NCBI GenBank assembly: GCA_905234275.1
Contig: CAJOHD010000008.1
Span: forward strand, 20,420 to 84,419
Direction: 5' to 3'
Origin: an uncultured Bacteroidales bacterium
GTDB lineage: Bacteria; Bacteroidota; Bacteroidia; Bacteroidales; F082
DNA length: 64,000 nt
The position numbers and the translations under genes were made by a program. Positions within the stretch are counted from its first letter, which is position 1. The number at the start of each line of letters is the position of its first letter. Positions 33,201 to 41,691 of the stretch are shown here, one piece after another. Below the pieces are notes generated by a model. The model had not been told where the DNA came from. It saw only the letters and a list, made by a program, of their open reading frames with translations, and ran no database searches.

Positions 33201-34843
33201 TGTTTGAAGACCTTATCGCTATGAATGCGCTCTATCGTCCGGGCCCGATGGATTACATTCCGAAGTTTATCGCGCGTAAGCAGGGCAGGGAGCCTATCGA
33301 ATACGACTTCCCTGAGATGGAGAAATATCTCAAGGACACCTACGGGGTGACGGTGTATCAGGAGCAGGTGATGCTTCTGTCGCGACAGCTTGCAAACTTC
33401 ACTCGCGGCGAGTCGGATACCCTGCGTAAAGCTATGGGTAAGAAGCAGATAGCGAAGATGATGGAGCTCAAGGACAAGTTTTTGAAACAGGGTCAGGAGC
33501 TCGGTCACGATGCTAAAACGCTTGAAAAGATTTGGAACGACTGGGAGAAATTCGCTTCGTACGCATTCAATAAATCTCATGCTACTTGCTATTCTTGGGT
33601 CGCGTATCAGACGGCTTATCTGAAAGCTCATTATCCGGCTGAGTTTATGGCCGCCGTGTTGAATTCGAGTATTCGTGACGCGGAAGAGGTTATCTTTATG
33701 CTTGACGAATGCAAGAGAATGAAAATCAACGTGTTGCCACCGAGCGTAAATAGGTCGGAATACAAGTTTACGGTCGACGAGCAAGGCAATATCTGCTATG
33801 GATTGGGCGGTATCAAAGGCATTGGCGAGGTTGCGGATGTCATCAAAGAAGAACGTGAGGCTAACGGCCGTTACACCAGTTTCGCTGATTTTATGGCGAG
33901 AGTGGGAGCTAAGAATCTCAACAGAAAAGTGTTGGAACAGCTGGCAAGAGCTGGTGCTTTCAGCGATTTTACAGAGCTTCATCGCGCCGCTTATTTCTAT
34001 ATTGCTCCAGGCGAGAAGATTAATTTTATTGAGAAATCGATTAAGCAGGTCAACGCCAGCAACGAACGCAAGAACAATGCACAGATAGATCTATTCGGAG
34101 AGCTTGAGGCTGCTGGTGGCGATGATTTGTTTAAGCTCGACATACCTGAATGTGAGCATTGGTCGAACATCAAAATGCTTGATGAGGAAAAAGAAGCCAT
34201 TGGTTTCTATCTGAGCTCGCATCCGCTCGACGCTTACGAATATACGATAAGATATTTCACCGATACTAAGCTTGAGAATCTGCAAAATATCATCGAAACG
34301 AAGAAAGGCACGACTATTCATATTGCAGGAATTGTTACAAGTTCAGCTGATATGACCACAAAGACTGGCAAGCCTTTTGGTAAGTATGTCATTGAGGATC
34401 AGACGGGTAGCTACGACTTTGCGCTGTTTGGCGAGACATATATGAAGTTTAAGCATCTTTTCGCCATGGGCACGCCGCTGATGATTACCGGAATCGTTCA
34501 GGAACCTTATTACAACAGGGATTTGCCTGATGACAAAAAACGTCCGAATGAGCTGAAGGTGTTGGATGTGACACTTCTTGAAAATGTGTTTGAAAAATCA
34601 AAACGCGAAGCAAAATTTGTATTGGATATCAATAAGTTAGATTCTAAGAACGTTGGTGAGATTGTTGATATAATCAAATCAAATCCTGGTAATCAGCCAT
34701 ATTCGATACTTTTGGTCGACAAGGAGCACAATATGACTTGCTCGACGCATCCGGAGAAGGGTAAGATTAATGCGGAGGCTGTTTTTAAGAAAATGAACGA
34801 TTATGCTGATTTGGTGACTTACGATTTATTAAAGGGGAATTAG
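30248..34843 (+). CDS. dnaE: DNA polymerase III alpha subunit with fused N-terminal 3'-5' exonuclease
   Basis: A 1531-residue replicative polymerase. Residues 1-190 form a DEDDh exonuclease (FLIFDTETTGLP, VGHNINFDLS, SAHNACADVEATA). A Glu/Lys/Pro-rich linker (about 215-250) leads to the PHP domain (FTHLHVHSHFSILDGM, ALTDHGNMFG). The C-family palm carries SVGPGRGSAAGS and PDIDVDFDDDGR, with helix-hairpin-helix (GLGGIKGIGEVAD) and OB-fold (IHIAGIVTS) domains at the end. The exonuclease-alpha fusion is known from Flavobacteriia; many Bacteroidales DnaE proteins are ~1260 residues and lack it. It carries its proofreading activity in cis. Confidence 0.95.
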   Translation: MFLIFDTETTGLPLLKNAPLTNFDNWPRMVQIAWQLHDDLGNFVEAQNHIVRPDGFEIPINAKMVHGISTEYALEHGEPLTDVLNMFLEACKKAKYLVGHNINFDLSIVGCEFLRNRNENPLPNWKVVDTCTEKTANFCQFPGGSHGKFKFPKLIDFHKLLFGEDFSSAHNACADVEATARVFLECVRRGVLDNTDIPEGEEFFKKFREANPDVMKAAGIEIKPNYEVQEEQKVEVVKEEKPAETPEKPNEIKFTHLHVHSHFSILDGMSKIPDLVDKCLKYKMYAMALTDHGNMFGIKELADYSDKVNGKVKDKIKEQEAILKKEDSTEEEKAAANQEIEKLNGQFFKPIFGTEAYCAPVSIDKRDGRADRGWHLILLAKNKTGYKNLCKLASIAYTDGFYYNPRIDHSLLEKYHEGIIASSACLGGEVPQKIMNGDIKGAEETIMWFKSLFGDDYYLEVQRHKTDKPGGDQEVYARQVEVNKVIFELAKKTNTKVICTNDAHFVEEEHGEAHDRLICLSTGKDLDDPTRMHYTKQEWLKTPEEMYKIFSDIPEALANTMEIADKVETYSINSDPIMPEFDIPKEFGTVEEYKKKFTEEDLYNEFTRDEHGNEVMSREAGEKKIKKMGGYEKLYRIKLEADYLAKLAWEGAKMRYGDNLTDEQKERINFELHTMKSMGFPGYFLIVADYIRGAREELGVSVGPGRGSAAGSVVAYCLKITDVDPLKYDLLFERFLNPDRISLPDIDVDFDDDGRGKVLEWITHKYGKEKVAHIITYGTMAAKSAIQDVSRVQKIPLSEVATIKSFIPDRSFPDNIKDEKGKSPKVNLKNCYKYVPELKNLLNGDDENVSSMLTYASELEDTNRQVGIHACGVIIGADDLTKFAPVCTIKDKDTGEDVLVTQYDGHVVENVGLIKMDFLGLKTLTQIKDALANIKKTHGIDLDIDHIPIDDKETFELFSSGNTIGTFQFESAGMQKYLKELQPTVFEDLIAMNALYRPGPMDYIPKFIARKQGREPIEYDFPEMEKYLKDTYGVTVYQEQVMLLSRQLANFTRGESDTLRKAMGKKQIAKMMELKDKFLKQGQELGHDAKTLEKIWNDWEKFASYAFNKSHATCYSWVAYQTAYLKAHYPAEFMAAVLNSSIRDAEEVIFMLDECKRMKINVLPPSVNRSEYKFTVDEQGNICYGLGGIKGIGEVADVIKEEREANGRYTSFADFMARVGAKNLNRKVLEQLARAGAFSDFTELHRAAYFYIAPGEKINFIEKSIKQVNASNERKNNAQIDLFGELEAAGGDDLFKLDIPECEHWSNIKMLDEEKEAIGFYLSSHPLDAYEYTIRYFTDTKLENLQNIIETKKGTTIHIAGIVTSSADMTTKTGKPFGKYVIEDQTGSYDFALFGETYMKFKHLFAMGTPLMITGIVQEPYYNRDLPDDKKRPNELKVLDVTLLENVFEKSKREAKFVLDINKLDSKNVGEIVDIIKSNPGNQPYSILLVDKEHNMTCSTHPEKGKINAEAVFKKMNDYADLVTYDLLKGN

Positions 34844-34875
34844 TGGAGTTGTTATATTAAGTTGGAGTATTCAAT

Positions 34876-36633
34876 ATGAAAAGATTGTTTGTGTTTTTGA
34901 GTGTTTATATTTTTATTGTTTCATGTGGCAAACATGAAGATAATACTCGGTTACAGCGTTATCCTGATGAGGATCTTCTCCTTATTGATTCCATCATGCA
35001 GTATGCCCCTGACTCAGCACTGATGATTCTTGTTTCTGGCGAAGCATTATCTTCATCCGTCATTTCGAGCGAAGCGGAGCGGAGTCAAAAAATCTCATTA
35101 GCTTTCAACGAGAACTATTACCAACTTCTATTCTCAGAAGCCCTCTACAAAACTGACAATCCGCAATATAACCGCAGTGAATTGCAAAATGCCATGCATT
35201 ATTTTGACAGCCTTGCATTGCAATATCCTAAAGACGATGACATTGCGATGCTCTCCGCACGCTCCCATTACATGAACGGCGTGGGATATTACGAAGGCGA
35301 GAACGTCGTGGAGGCATGCACGGAGTATCTTCGCACTTTGGATATAATGGAAAGCCATTTCGATGTGGAGAAACTGACAGATTATAAGGCGAAAATTATG
35401 GGATTGACATATACAAGACTTGGTGAATTGTTTTCTGACCAGTTTATGATTGATTATGCAATCGATTGTTTCAAAAAGTCATTGTCATTCATAATAAAAG
35501 ACCCTCACTCATCATTAAATATTGCTAATTTAAATTATAGAATTGGCCTTCAATATCATGAAAAAATGATCAATGACAGTGCGCGGTATTATTATAATAA
35601 TGCCATAAAATACATATCTGATACGAACAATGTATTATATAGAGACTTGGTATCAAGCAACGCTCTATTGTTATATCTATCGGGATGTAGTTTGGATAGC
35701 ATTATTCCTTGTTTTAACAACATATTAAGACAATCCGAAACACAAGAAGAAAAGTTAACACGAATGTTGACAATTGGTTGTTTATTTTATAAAGAAGGTA
35801 TATATGATTCTGCTTGTATATATTTATCCAATGTTTTTCAGAAAAGTGACGTCATCTTATCAAAATTATTATCAGCTCAGCACCTCAAATCTATATGTAA
35901 TTTAAAAAATGATTTGATAAGTATGAAGATTTACACGGAGTTTTTAGCGGAATATACTATACGTAAATTTGACGACAAGGTTCAAGAGTCACAATTAAGC
36001 GCTCTATATAGTAATTATTTGATAAATCATGATACTCCATACAGTCCTGTTTTAAAAAACAATTCCCAATGGGCGCAATATGTCACAATTATTTTGCTCT
36101 TTGCATTGATTGCTTTTGGTTTTATTATCATAAAATCAAGAAATAAGCACCATAAAGAGAACCAAAATTTAGTAGGTAATCTTAATACAATCAAAGCCGA
36201 GAATGACTATCTTAAAAAGGAACAAGAAAAATTGCTTTTTAAACCAATTAAAACAAACTCAGAGCAATATAAACACTTTATTGAAGAGCCTATTTGCAAA
36301 AGAATCATAGAGACAATCCAATCAGAGCACATAACTTCAAGGGATAAGTATTATGATCACATGGATTGTGTAATGGATGACGACATGTACGATTTATTGG
36401 AAGATGCTGTATGTAAGCATTATAACAATTTTAAAAAAACGCTTGTATTAAATGGCATAAAAAAGAAAAACGACCTTCATTTGTGCTATTTATATATGTT
36501 TGGATTCGATGACAATCAGATTGCCGTACTGAAAAGACGCGATTTTTCAACAATAAAAAAACAATCTAATAAGTTAGAGCGTATTCTTTGTACTGATAAA
36601 GAGCTTTCGGATTATATTGTTGATAATTTATAA
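34876..36633 (+). CDS. TPR lipoprotein with transmembrane helix and cytosolic HTH-like C terminus
   Basis: A 585-residue protein with a lipoprotein-like signal (FLSVYIFIVSC), a periplasmic tetratricopeptide-like helical domain (about residues 60-380), a membrane helix (YVTIILLFALIAFGFIIIK, about residues 400-418), and a cytosolic coiled coil plus a C-terminal region (LCYLYMFGFDDNQIAVLKRR) that resembles the HTH tail of this common Bacteroidales family. Such proteins are thought to be one-component sensors; the ligand is unknown. Residues ~61-74 (SVISSEAERSQKIS) are encoded by an inserted copy of the dispersed repeat (35059-35096). Confidence 0.75.
   Translation: MKRLFVFLSVYIFIVSCGKHEDNTRLQRYPDEDLLLIDSIMQYAPDSALMILVSGEALSSSVISSEAERSQKISLAFNENYYQLLFSEALYKTDNPQYNRSELQNAMHYFDSLALQYPKDDDIAMLSARSHYMNGVGYYEGENVVEACTEYLRTLDIMESHFDVEKLTDYKAKIMGLTYTRLGELFSDQFMIDYAIDCFKKSLSFIIKDPHSSLNIANLNYRIGLQYHEKMINDSARYYYNNAIKYISDTNNVLYRDLVSSNALLLYLSGCSLDSIIPCFNNILRQSETQEEKLTRMLTIGCLFYKEGIYDSACIYLSNVFQKSDVILSKLLSAQHLKSICNLKNDLISMKIYTEFLAEYTIRKFDDKVQESQLSALYSNYLINHDTPYSPVLKNNSQWAQYVTIILLFALIAFGFIIIKSRNKHHKENQNLVGNLNTIKAENDYLKKEQEKLLFKPIKTNSEQYKHFIEEPICKRIIETIQSEHITSRDKYYDHMDCVMDDDMYDLLEDAVCKHYNNFKKTLVLNGIKKKNDLHLCYLYMFGFDDNQIAVLKRRDFSTIKKQSNKLERILCTDKELSDYIVDNL
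35059..35096 (+). repeat. Dispersed palindromic repeat inside the TPR lipoprotein gene
   Basis: GTCATTTCGAGCGAAGCGGA-GCGGAGTCAAAAAATCTC: a forward copy close to the intergenic ones, read through in frame near the N terminus of the gene. Confidence 0.8.
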
Positions 36634-36722
36634 ATAAAAGATTATCAATTTATTCCATTCCCATATAAAAAATTCAAGCATTAATTCAAGCATAGTATTT
36701 AAATTTCTTTCAAATAATATTA

Positions 36723-36730
36723 TACTTTTG
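36723..36730 (+). promoter_or_regulatory. -7 promoter box of the TlpA-like gene
   Basis: TACTTTTG, 68 nt before the ATG at 36799. Confidence 0.5.
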
Positions 36731-36798
36731 CAAATGAATTTAAATCACAACAATATGCTCAAAAAAATTTTTATGCTAACCTATAAGTTATTTAAAAT

Positions 36799-38043
36799 AT
36801 GAGAACGATTCATAAAAAGCTATTTCTTTTACCATTGTTATTGCTATTTTTCTCAATACTTGTACTTCATGCTCAGAAAAAATCCAATATTTTTACAACA
36901 ATAAATGCAGAATACAAATATGGTAAATTGGCAAAAGAAGCCATCAAGAATTACAATTGGATTAACTTTGACATTGTTGTGCGCACGGAATTTAATGGTC
37001 AACACTTACCTGATTTAACATATAATATCAGCTATTATAATGAAAACAAGACATCGAAAGTGTTTTTTTTAGACCCATTTGGAAGATATTATATGACAGA
37101 CAACAATTCTATTTATTTTGTTAATAATCAAGACTGTGAATTCTCTATATTTAATAAAAACAAAAACAGCGATTGGTATGAATTGACGCGCTCTAATTAT
37201 GAAGACAGAATCAGATATATGCCATATATTGAGAAACAAACACTTGATCCTTTATTTGGATCTCGCCACATAATACAACATTATTGTAAAGATACAATCA
37301 TAAATGGCAATTCATGTGTGGTGTTTTACGGGCATAGTATGAAATCTAAGCAATTAAATCCAAAGACAAATGAGTTCGATATACCATCGCAGTATTATTG
37401 TATTACATGGGTCAATAAAGAAACAAGTATGGTCGACAGCGTTAATATATGGCAATTATATGATAAAGAACATGGTTCAGAAAATATTAAATATATAATA
37501 AAGAATATAAATCATGATAATAAGACGAATGATTATTCAATTACATTTGATCCGAATAATAAAAAATACAAACATTATTCAAAACATGATGAGAATAATC
37601 CTCCTTATAGTATGATCAATTCGCGCAATACAGAATTGTCAGCATCTTTATTGTCATACCCTTTGATAAGTTTATCAGGTGATACAACTACTATGAATAA
37701 TCACGAAGGGTGGATTCTCATTAATTTCTGGACTTTTGGATGTACCCCATGTTACGAACACATGGAAAAAATGCGCCAAGAAAAAGATTCTTTAGGGATG
37801 ACCGTGCTGCAACAACACAGAATTACAGTTTTATGTATAAATCCTTACTCTAACAATTATGAAGCTTTACAGAAGATAGCAAATAAATATAATTTAAATG
37901 ATTGTATTTATTCAGCAAAAGGTATCAATACACTAATAAACATTCCATATTTCCCAACGTATTATTTAATTTCTCCAGATAAAAAAAGTATTATAAAATA
38001 CACATGGCTTGATGATTATTCAAACTTGTTATATATTAATTAG
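36799..38043 (+). CDS. TlpA-like thioredoxin-fold secreted protein
   Basis: A 414-residue exported protein (signal peptide LLPLLLLFFSILVLHAQ). About 270 residues of a large N-terminal region, without a family I can name, precede a C-terminal thioredoxin-like domain. That domain contains ILINFWTFGCTPCYEHMEKM, with a CTPC redox pair, and FPTYYLISPD with the cis-proline. This is the layout of periplasmic disulfide reductases of the TlpA/ResA type in Bacteroidales. The gene is markedly AT-rich compared with trxA and dnaE, suggesting a different history. A remnant of another secreted gene follows at 38050. Confidence 0.75.
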   Translation: MRTIHKKLFLLPLLLLFFSILVLHAQKKSNIFTTINAEYKYGKLAKEAIKNYNWINFDIVVRTEFNGQHLPDLTYNISYYNENKTSKVFFLDPFGRYYMTDNNSIYFVNNQDCEFSIFNKNKNSDWYELTRSNYEDRIRYMPYIEKQTLDPLFGSRHIIQHYCKDTIINGNSCVVFYGHSMKSKQLNPKTNEFDIPSQYYCITWVNKETSMVDSVNIWQLYDKEHGSENIKYIIKNINHDNKTNDYSITFDPNNKKYKHYSKHDENNPPYSMINSRNTELSASLLSYPLISLSGDTTTMNNHEGWILINFWTFGCTPCYEHMEKMRQEKDSLGMTVLQQHRITVLCINPYSNNYEALQKIANKYNLNDCIYSAKGINTLINIPYFPTYYLISPDKKSIIKYTWLDDYSNLLYIN

Positions 38044-38049
38044 AAGAAA

Positions 38050-38151
38050 ATGAACAAAAAAATTCTAAGTGTTATAATTTGTGTATTTATGCATGTTTTT
38101 GTACATGCACAAATATTAGATAGTGATAATGGGCCTATTTCTATACAATAA
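38050..38151 (+). pseudogene. 33-codon secreted-peptide ORF, probable gene remnant
   Basis: The ATG begins 7 nt after the TlpA-like stop and encodes MNKKILSVIICVFMHVF-VHAQ (a clean Sec signal peptide) plus 12 residues, then TAA. Reading past that stop, the same frame continues for 16 sense codons (KPTLNFYELGG...) before TAG at 38200. This suggests a longer secreted protein truncated by a nonsense change and deletion. A functional short peptide cannot be excluded. Confidence 0.45.
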
Positions 38152-38202
38152 AAGCCAACACTCAATTTTTATGAACTTGGTGGCATAAGTCAAAATAATT
38201 AG

Positions 38203-38210
38203 TATCTTTG
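38203..38210 (+). promoter_or_regulatory. -7 promoter box of trxA
   Basis: TATCTTTG, 31 nt before the ATG at 38242, with a TTG at 38177-38179 at about the right distance for the -33 element. Confidence 0.6.
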
Positions 38211-38241
38211 CACCGTTAAATTACTAATTAAAATATTTATT

Positions 38242-38559
38242 ATGGCAGTACATATCACAGAACAGAACTTCGAGGAAGAAGTCTTGAAGTCGGAACTCCC
38301 AGTAATGGTTGACTTTGGCGCAACATGGTGCGGTCCTTGCCGCATGATTGCTCCTTATATGGATCAGATCTCTGACGAATATGCCGGAAAGGCAAAAGTG
38401 GCAAAAGTCGACGTCGACGAATGCCCAGGTATCTCAGCAAAATATGGCATCAGAAACGTGCCTACAGTGTTGTTCTTCAAGAACGGCGAAGTCGCTGAGA
38501 AACACGTCGGAGGCGCTCCAAAAGCAGTGTTTGAGGAGAAACTTAAAAAGTTTATTTAA
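38242..38559 (+). CDS. trxA: Thioredoxin
   Basis: A 105-residue classical thioredoxin with the active-site ATWCGPCRMIAP and the cis-proline loop RNVPTVLFFKNGE. It is a cytosolic dithiol-disulfide oxidoreductase with no signal peptide. The downstream DUF58 gene begins on the very next base after the stop, so the two are co-transcribed. Confidence 0.97.
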   Translation: MAVHITEQNFEEEVLKSELPVMVDFGATWCGPCRMIAPYMDQISDEYAGKAKVAKVDVDECPGISAKYGIRNVPTVLFFKNGEVAEKHVGGAPKAVFEEKLKKFI

Positions 38560-39483
38560 TTGGATAAAAGCAACATTGCACCTCTTAGGAGTCTCGAGTT
38601 CCACGCCCGGCAGATTGTCGAGGGCTTCATCACGGGACTTCACAAGAGTCCGTTTCATGGGTTTTCAGTCGAGTTTGCGGAACATCGCTTGTATAACACC
38701 GGCGAGCCGATCCGTAATATCGACTGGAAACTTTATGGACGAACCGAAAAACTGTTTGTGAAACGTTATGAGGAGGAGACCAACCTCCGTTGCCAGCTTG
38801 TGATTGACACAAGTTCGAGCATGTATTTCCCTGTAAAGCAAAAACTTGACTATCAGAATCCTAACAAGATGTGGTTTTCAGTTTACAGTGCCGCCTCTTT
38901 GATGGAGCTGATGCGCCGCCAGCGTGATGCTGTGGGCTTGGATTTGTTTGACGATGACATCACGATTCACACTGACGCGAAGCTTTCTCCAGTGCATATC
39001 AATATGATTTACAACGAGATGGAGAAGCTTTTGCTGCCTTACGATAAGAGTCAAAAACAAACAACCAATGCGACAGCCTGTCTGCATAAGATAGCCGAGA
39101 TGACGCACAAACGCTCTCTGGTCATCATTTTTAGCGACATGATTGACAGCCTTGAGTCGCATGACGATTTGTTTGCAGCGCTTGAGCATCTGCGCTACAA
39201 CAAACATGAGGTGGTGCTTTTCCATGTCCACGACGGTCTGCTCGAGCAGAAACTCGAGTTTGAGAACCGTCCATATCGTTTTGTCGACCTCGAATCAGGT
39301 GATGTCGTGAAACTCAACCCGACAGAGGTTAAGGAGAAATACGAGCAAATCATGAAGGCGCGTAAAGACGAGCTTTTGCGCCATTGTTACCAATACCAAA
39401 TCGACTACGTTGAAGCTGACATCAACAAGCTGTATGACCAAGTGCTGACAGCTTATCTTATCAAAAGACAGAAATTGTATTAG
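38560..39483 (+). CDS. DUF58 protein with vWA-like fold, TTG start
   Basis: A 307-residue protein of the DUF58 family: HGFSVEFAEHRLYNTGEPIRNIDWKLYGRTEKLFVKRYE matches the conserved entry region (positions ~32-70), and a MIDAS-like VIDTSSSM (DxSxS) follows. The family accompanies MoxR AAA ATPases and is thought to help assemble or mature complexes; no moxR is adjacent here. The frame opens with TTG directly abutting the trxA stop codon. The first ATG in frame would remove conserved N-terminal residues, so TTG is taken as the start. Confidence 0.85.
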   Translation: MDKSNIAPLRSLEFHARQIVEGFITGLHKSPFHGFSVEFAEHRLYNTGEPIRNIDWKLYGRTEKLFVKRYEEETNLRCQLVIDTSSSMYFPVKQKLDYQNPNKMWFSVYSAASLMELMRRQRDAVGLDLFDDDITIHTDAKLSPVHINMIYNEMEKLLLPYDKSQKQTTNATACLHKIAEMTHKRSLVIIFSDMIDSLESHDDLFAALEHLRYNKHEVVLFHVHDGLLEQKLEFENRPYRFVDLESGDVVKLNPTEVKEKYEQIMKARKDELLRHCYQYQIDYVEADINKLYDQVLTAYLIKRQKLY

Positions 39484-39495
39484 TACTGATTGAGG

Positions 39496-39586
39496 GAGAT
39501 TTCTCCGCTCCCTTCGGTCGGTCGAAATGACGTTCGGTCGTGCCGTCATTTCGACTGGAGCCGATAGGCGGAATGGAGAAATCTCC
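39496..39586. repeat. Inverted pair of dispersed palindromic repeats forming a hairpin
   Basis: Reverse copy at 39496-39531 and forward copy at 39545-39586 with a 13-nt loop. It fills the gap between the convergent DUF58 and helix-hairpin-helix genes and could act as a bidirectional terminator. Confidence 0.75.
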
Positions 39587-39594
39587 TAATATCT

Positions 39595-41691
39595 TTACAG
39601 TTTCCAAACCAGCTGAAGCTTCCCATCAGTCTTCACGTTTCCTTCAATCTTTTCCAAACCACTGCCAATCTCATTCACGTCACTGTAAATCGTGCAGCCG
39701 ATCTTGGCGTTTATAGCAAGCCTACATCGGAGCTTCACTTTCCCTAAAAGATAGATTCTCATACCTTTATGATAAAAACTGCCGATTGAGAATGAATTCA
39801 GGACATCATTTTCGTAAGCATAAACGGCGCCACTCTGACTGTCAAACAAAGCATATCTGAAAGCAAAGCTAAACGGTTGATTTTCGGGATTGTACAATAC
39901 ATCTTGATATATCAGATATGATTTTGTCACGCCGGTGTTCTGCACATTGCTGACATTATATTCAACTCGGTTTTTCAATATGAAATCGTTGCCGACAGGG
40001 TAGGTGATGTGAAACCGCAGCGACATCTTGCGTTCATGAATCAAATAACGCATGTAGGTGTTCTCACTCGGGCCGTTTTTCTCCTTGTCTCGGTATTTCA
40101 ACTCAATGAAAAACAACGAATTACTGTTGATGTCATGGCTTATTTGTAGGTTGTATTCCTGACCGCGACTTGGTGCGTATGCGGAGTTTTTAAACCATTC
40201 TGACTCTGGGAAATCAGCGGTGGCGATAAGCTTCCATTTTGGCGCGAAAGTGATTGACGTCGAGAGGTAAAGACCTTTCTCATTGCGTGTGTTGCTGCCT
40301 GATGCGAAGGCATTGCTATACAAATTCTGATATTTCTTGTCGTAATATCTGTAAAACACATCAAACTCAATGTATCCCGCGGGCTGCACCGATGTTCCGA
40401 ACAAAACCGCAGGTGCTTTGTTGTCGCTCAATGCCGCCTCACCGTAAAACACCCATTTCTTCAGTACATAATAAAAGTCAACTCCTTGATTTACAAGCGT
40501 TTTGCCTTTGAAGTAGAAAGTGTTGTACAATCTTGGCTCTGGAATCAAGGCACTGCTGAGAATGGTTTTGTGAATAGTGTATCCAATTTGATAATTAGAG
40601 CCTTTGAAGCTGATGTTTCCTCCAAATAACTGTTGTGTAATTACATGACGATCAACGAGTTCACCGTATGTACGATGTAATCCTGTTTGTTGCAGTGCTG
40701 TCACATGCTGTTCATCATCAGTGTTATCGTCGGCACTGAGATTAGCATCGACTTTTTTGTTGGAGTAAAACATTGTCAGCTCTAAGTTCTTGTAACCCAG
40801 TGTGGTAGCAGCACCACGCAGATAGCCTGTCTCGTTTGCCGATTTGGAAGCCCGAATCTTCTTGCTTTTCCTCAAGAGTGAGCCTCCGCTTGCCGCAAAA
40901 GCCATACCGGAGCCCAAGGTAAGTCCTTGTCCAAATGCAAGTTGATAGTCGCCAAGTGCAATTGTTTTCACATATTTCAAGTCTCTCATAAGAAAATGAA
41001 ACGAGGCGTAATCTATTGTCTTATAAGCCTTTGAGCCAATCATTCTCTTGATTGAGTCATTGATTTTTGGTGTGAAAAGATATTCGCCTGGGTCTTTTTC
41101 CAGTGCAAAACCAGCCTCGATTTTCTCACGATAACTGAAGTTATACCTCAGATATAGTTTTTGTGGACTTCCAAGATATTTCTTGCTCGGATTTTTATAC
41201 AAAATCGAATCGCTAACATCTTGATATCCGGCCTTTTTGTTAAAACATCGCTCGGTCTGGAATTGCGCCTGATGTTTGCCGTATTTTACCACATTTTTTA
41301 ATCGTAGTTTCTCTTTTTCTTTAGGCCTTTCAAAACATATCAAGGGTTTCAGAATGTTGAAAGTCATCTCGTCAATGCCTTCAACAAATCTCAGTTCGTC
41401 AAAGTTGACAATGTCGCCAAAATCTTTTCTATATGAATTGATATTATCGACAATGAAGATGCTAACCAAATGTAACTCAATGAGTTGATTTAATTCATCC
41501 GGGTTGTTGACATTGATTTTATTCTCACAAATGGTCCAATAGTTTTCGATAAGTTCGGTATAATCAAGATCTTTGTCCGAATCGTCGATCATTCGTTCAA
41601 TTTGGTCGATTATGATATCGTCTGTTATTGTATTTTGTGCAAAAATCAAACATGGCAACATTATTAATAAAGGTGTTAAAAATCGTTTCAT
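39595..41691 (-). CDS. Helix-hairpin-helix outer-membrane-type protein
   Basis: A 698-residue exported protein (signal peptide FLTPLLIMLPCLIFAQ). The N-terminal ~130 residues carry ComEA-like helix-hairpin-helix repeats (INVNNPDELNQLIELHLVS, FGDIVNFDELRFVEGID). About 500 residues rich in alternating beta strands follow (LYLRYNFSYREKIEAGFAL, IEFDVFYRYYDKKYQN), ending in LQLVWKL, as expected for an outer-membrane beta-barrel. Proteins of this layout are widespread in Bacteroidota without an established role; DNA handling at the surface is speculative. Its start overlaps the stop of the upstream PorV/FadL-like gene by 4 nt. Confidence 0.75.
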   Translation of the reverse strand: MKRFLTPLLIMLPCLIFAQNTITDDIIIDQIERMIDDSDKDLDYTELIENYWTICENKINVNNPDELNQLIELHLVSIFIVDNINSYRKDFGDIVNFDELRFVEGIDEMTFNILKPLICFERPKEKEKLRLKNVVKYGKHQAQFQTERCFNKKAGYQDVSDSILYKNPSKKYLGSPQKLYLRYNFSYREKIEAGFALEKDPGEYLFTPKINDSIKRMIGSKAYKTIDYASFHFLMRDLKYVKTIALGDYQLAFGQGLTLGSGMAFAASGGSLLRKSKKIRASKSANETGYLRGAATTLGYKNLELTMFYSNKKVDANLSADDNTDDEQHVTALQQTGLHRTYGELVDRHVITQQLFGGNISFKGSNYQIGYTIHKTILSSALIPEPRLYNTFYFKGKTLVNQGVDFYYVLKKWVFYGEAALSDNKAPAVLFGTSVQPAGYIEFDVFYRYYDKKYQNLYSNAFASGSNTRNEKGLYLSTSITFAPKWKLIATADFPESEWFKNSAYAPSRGQEYNLQISHDINSNSLFFIELKYRDKEKNGPSENTYMRYLIHERKMSLRFHITYPVGNDFILKNRVEYNVSNVQNTGVTKSYLIYQDVLYNPENQPFSFAFRYALFDSQSGAVYAYENDVLNSFSIGSFYHKGMRIYLLGKVKLRCRLAINAKIGCTIYSDVNEIGSGLEKIEGNVKTDGKLQLVWKL

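Noticed and set aside
32714..33982. 422-codon minus-strand frame inside dnaE
   Set aside because: Antisense shadow of conserved polymerase sequence; no start context or domain.
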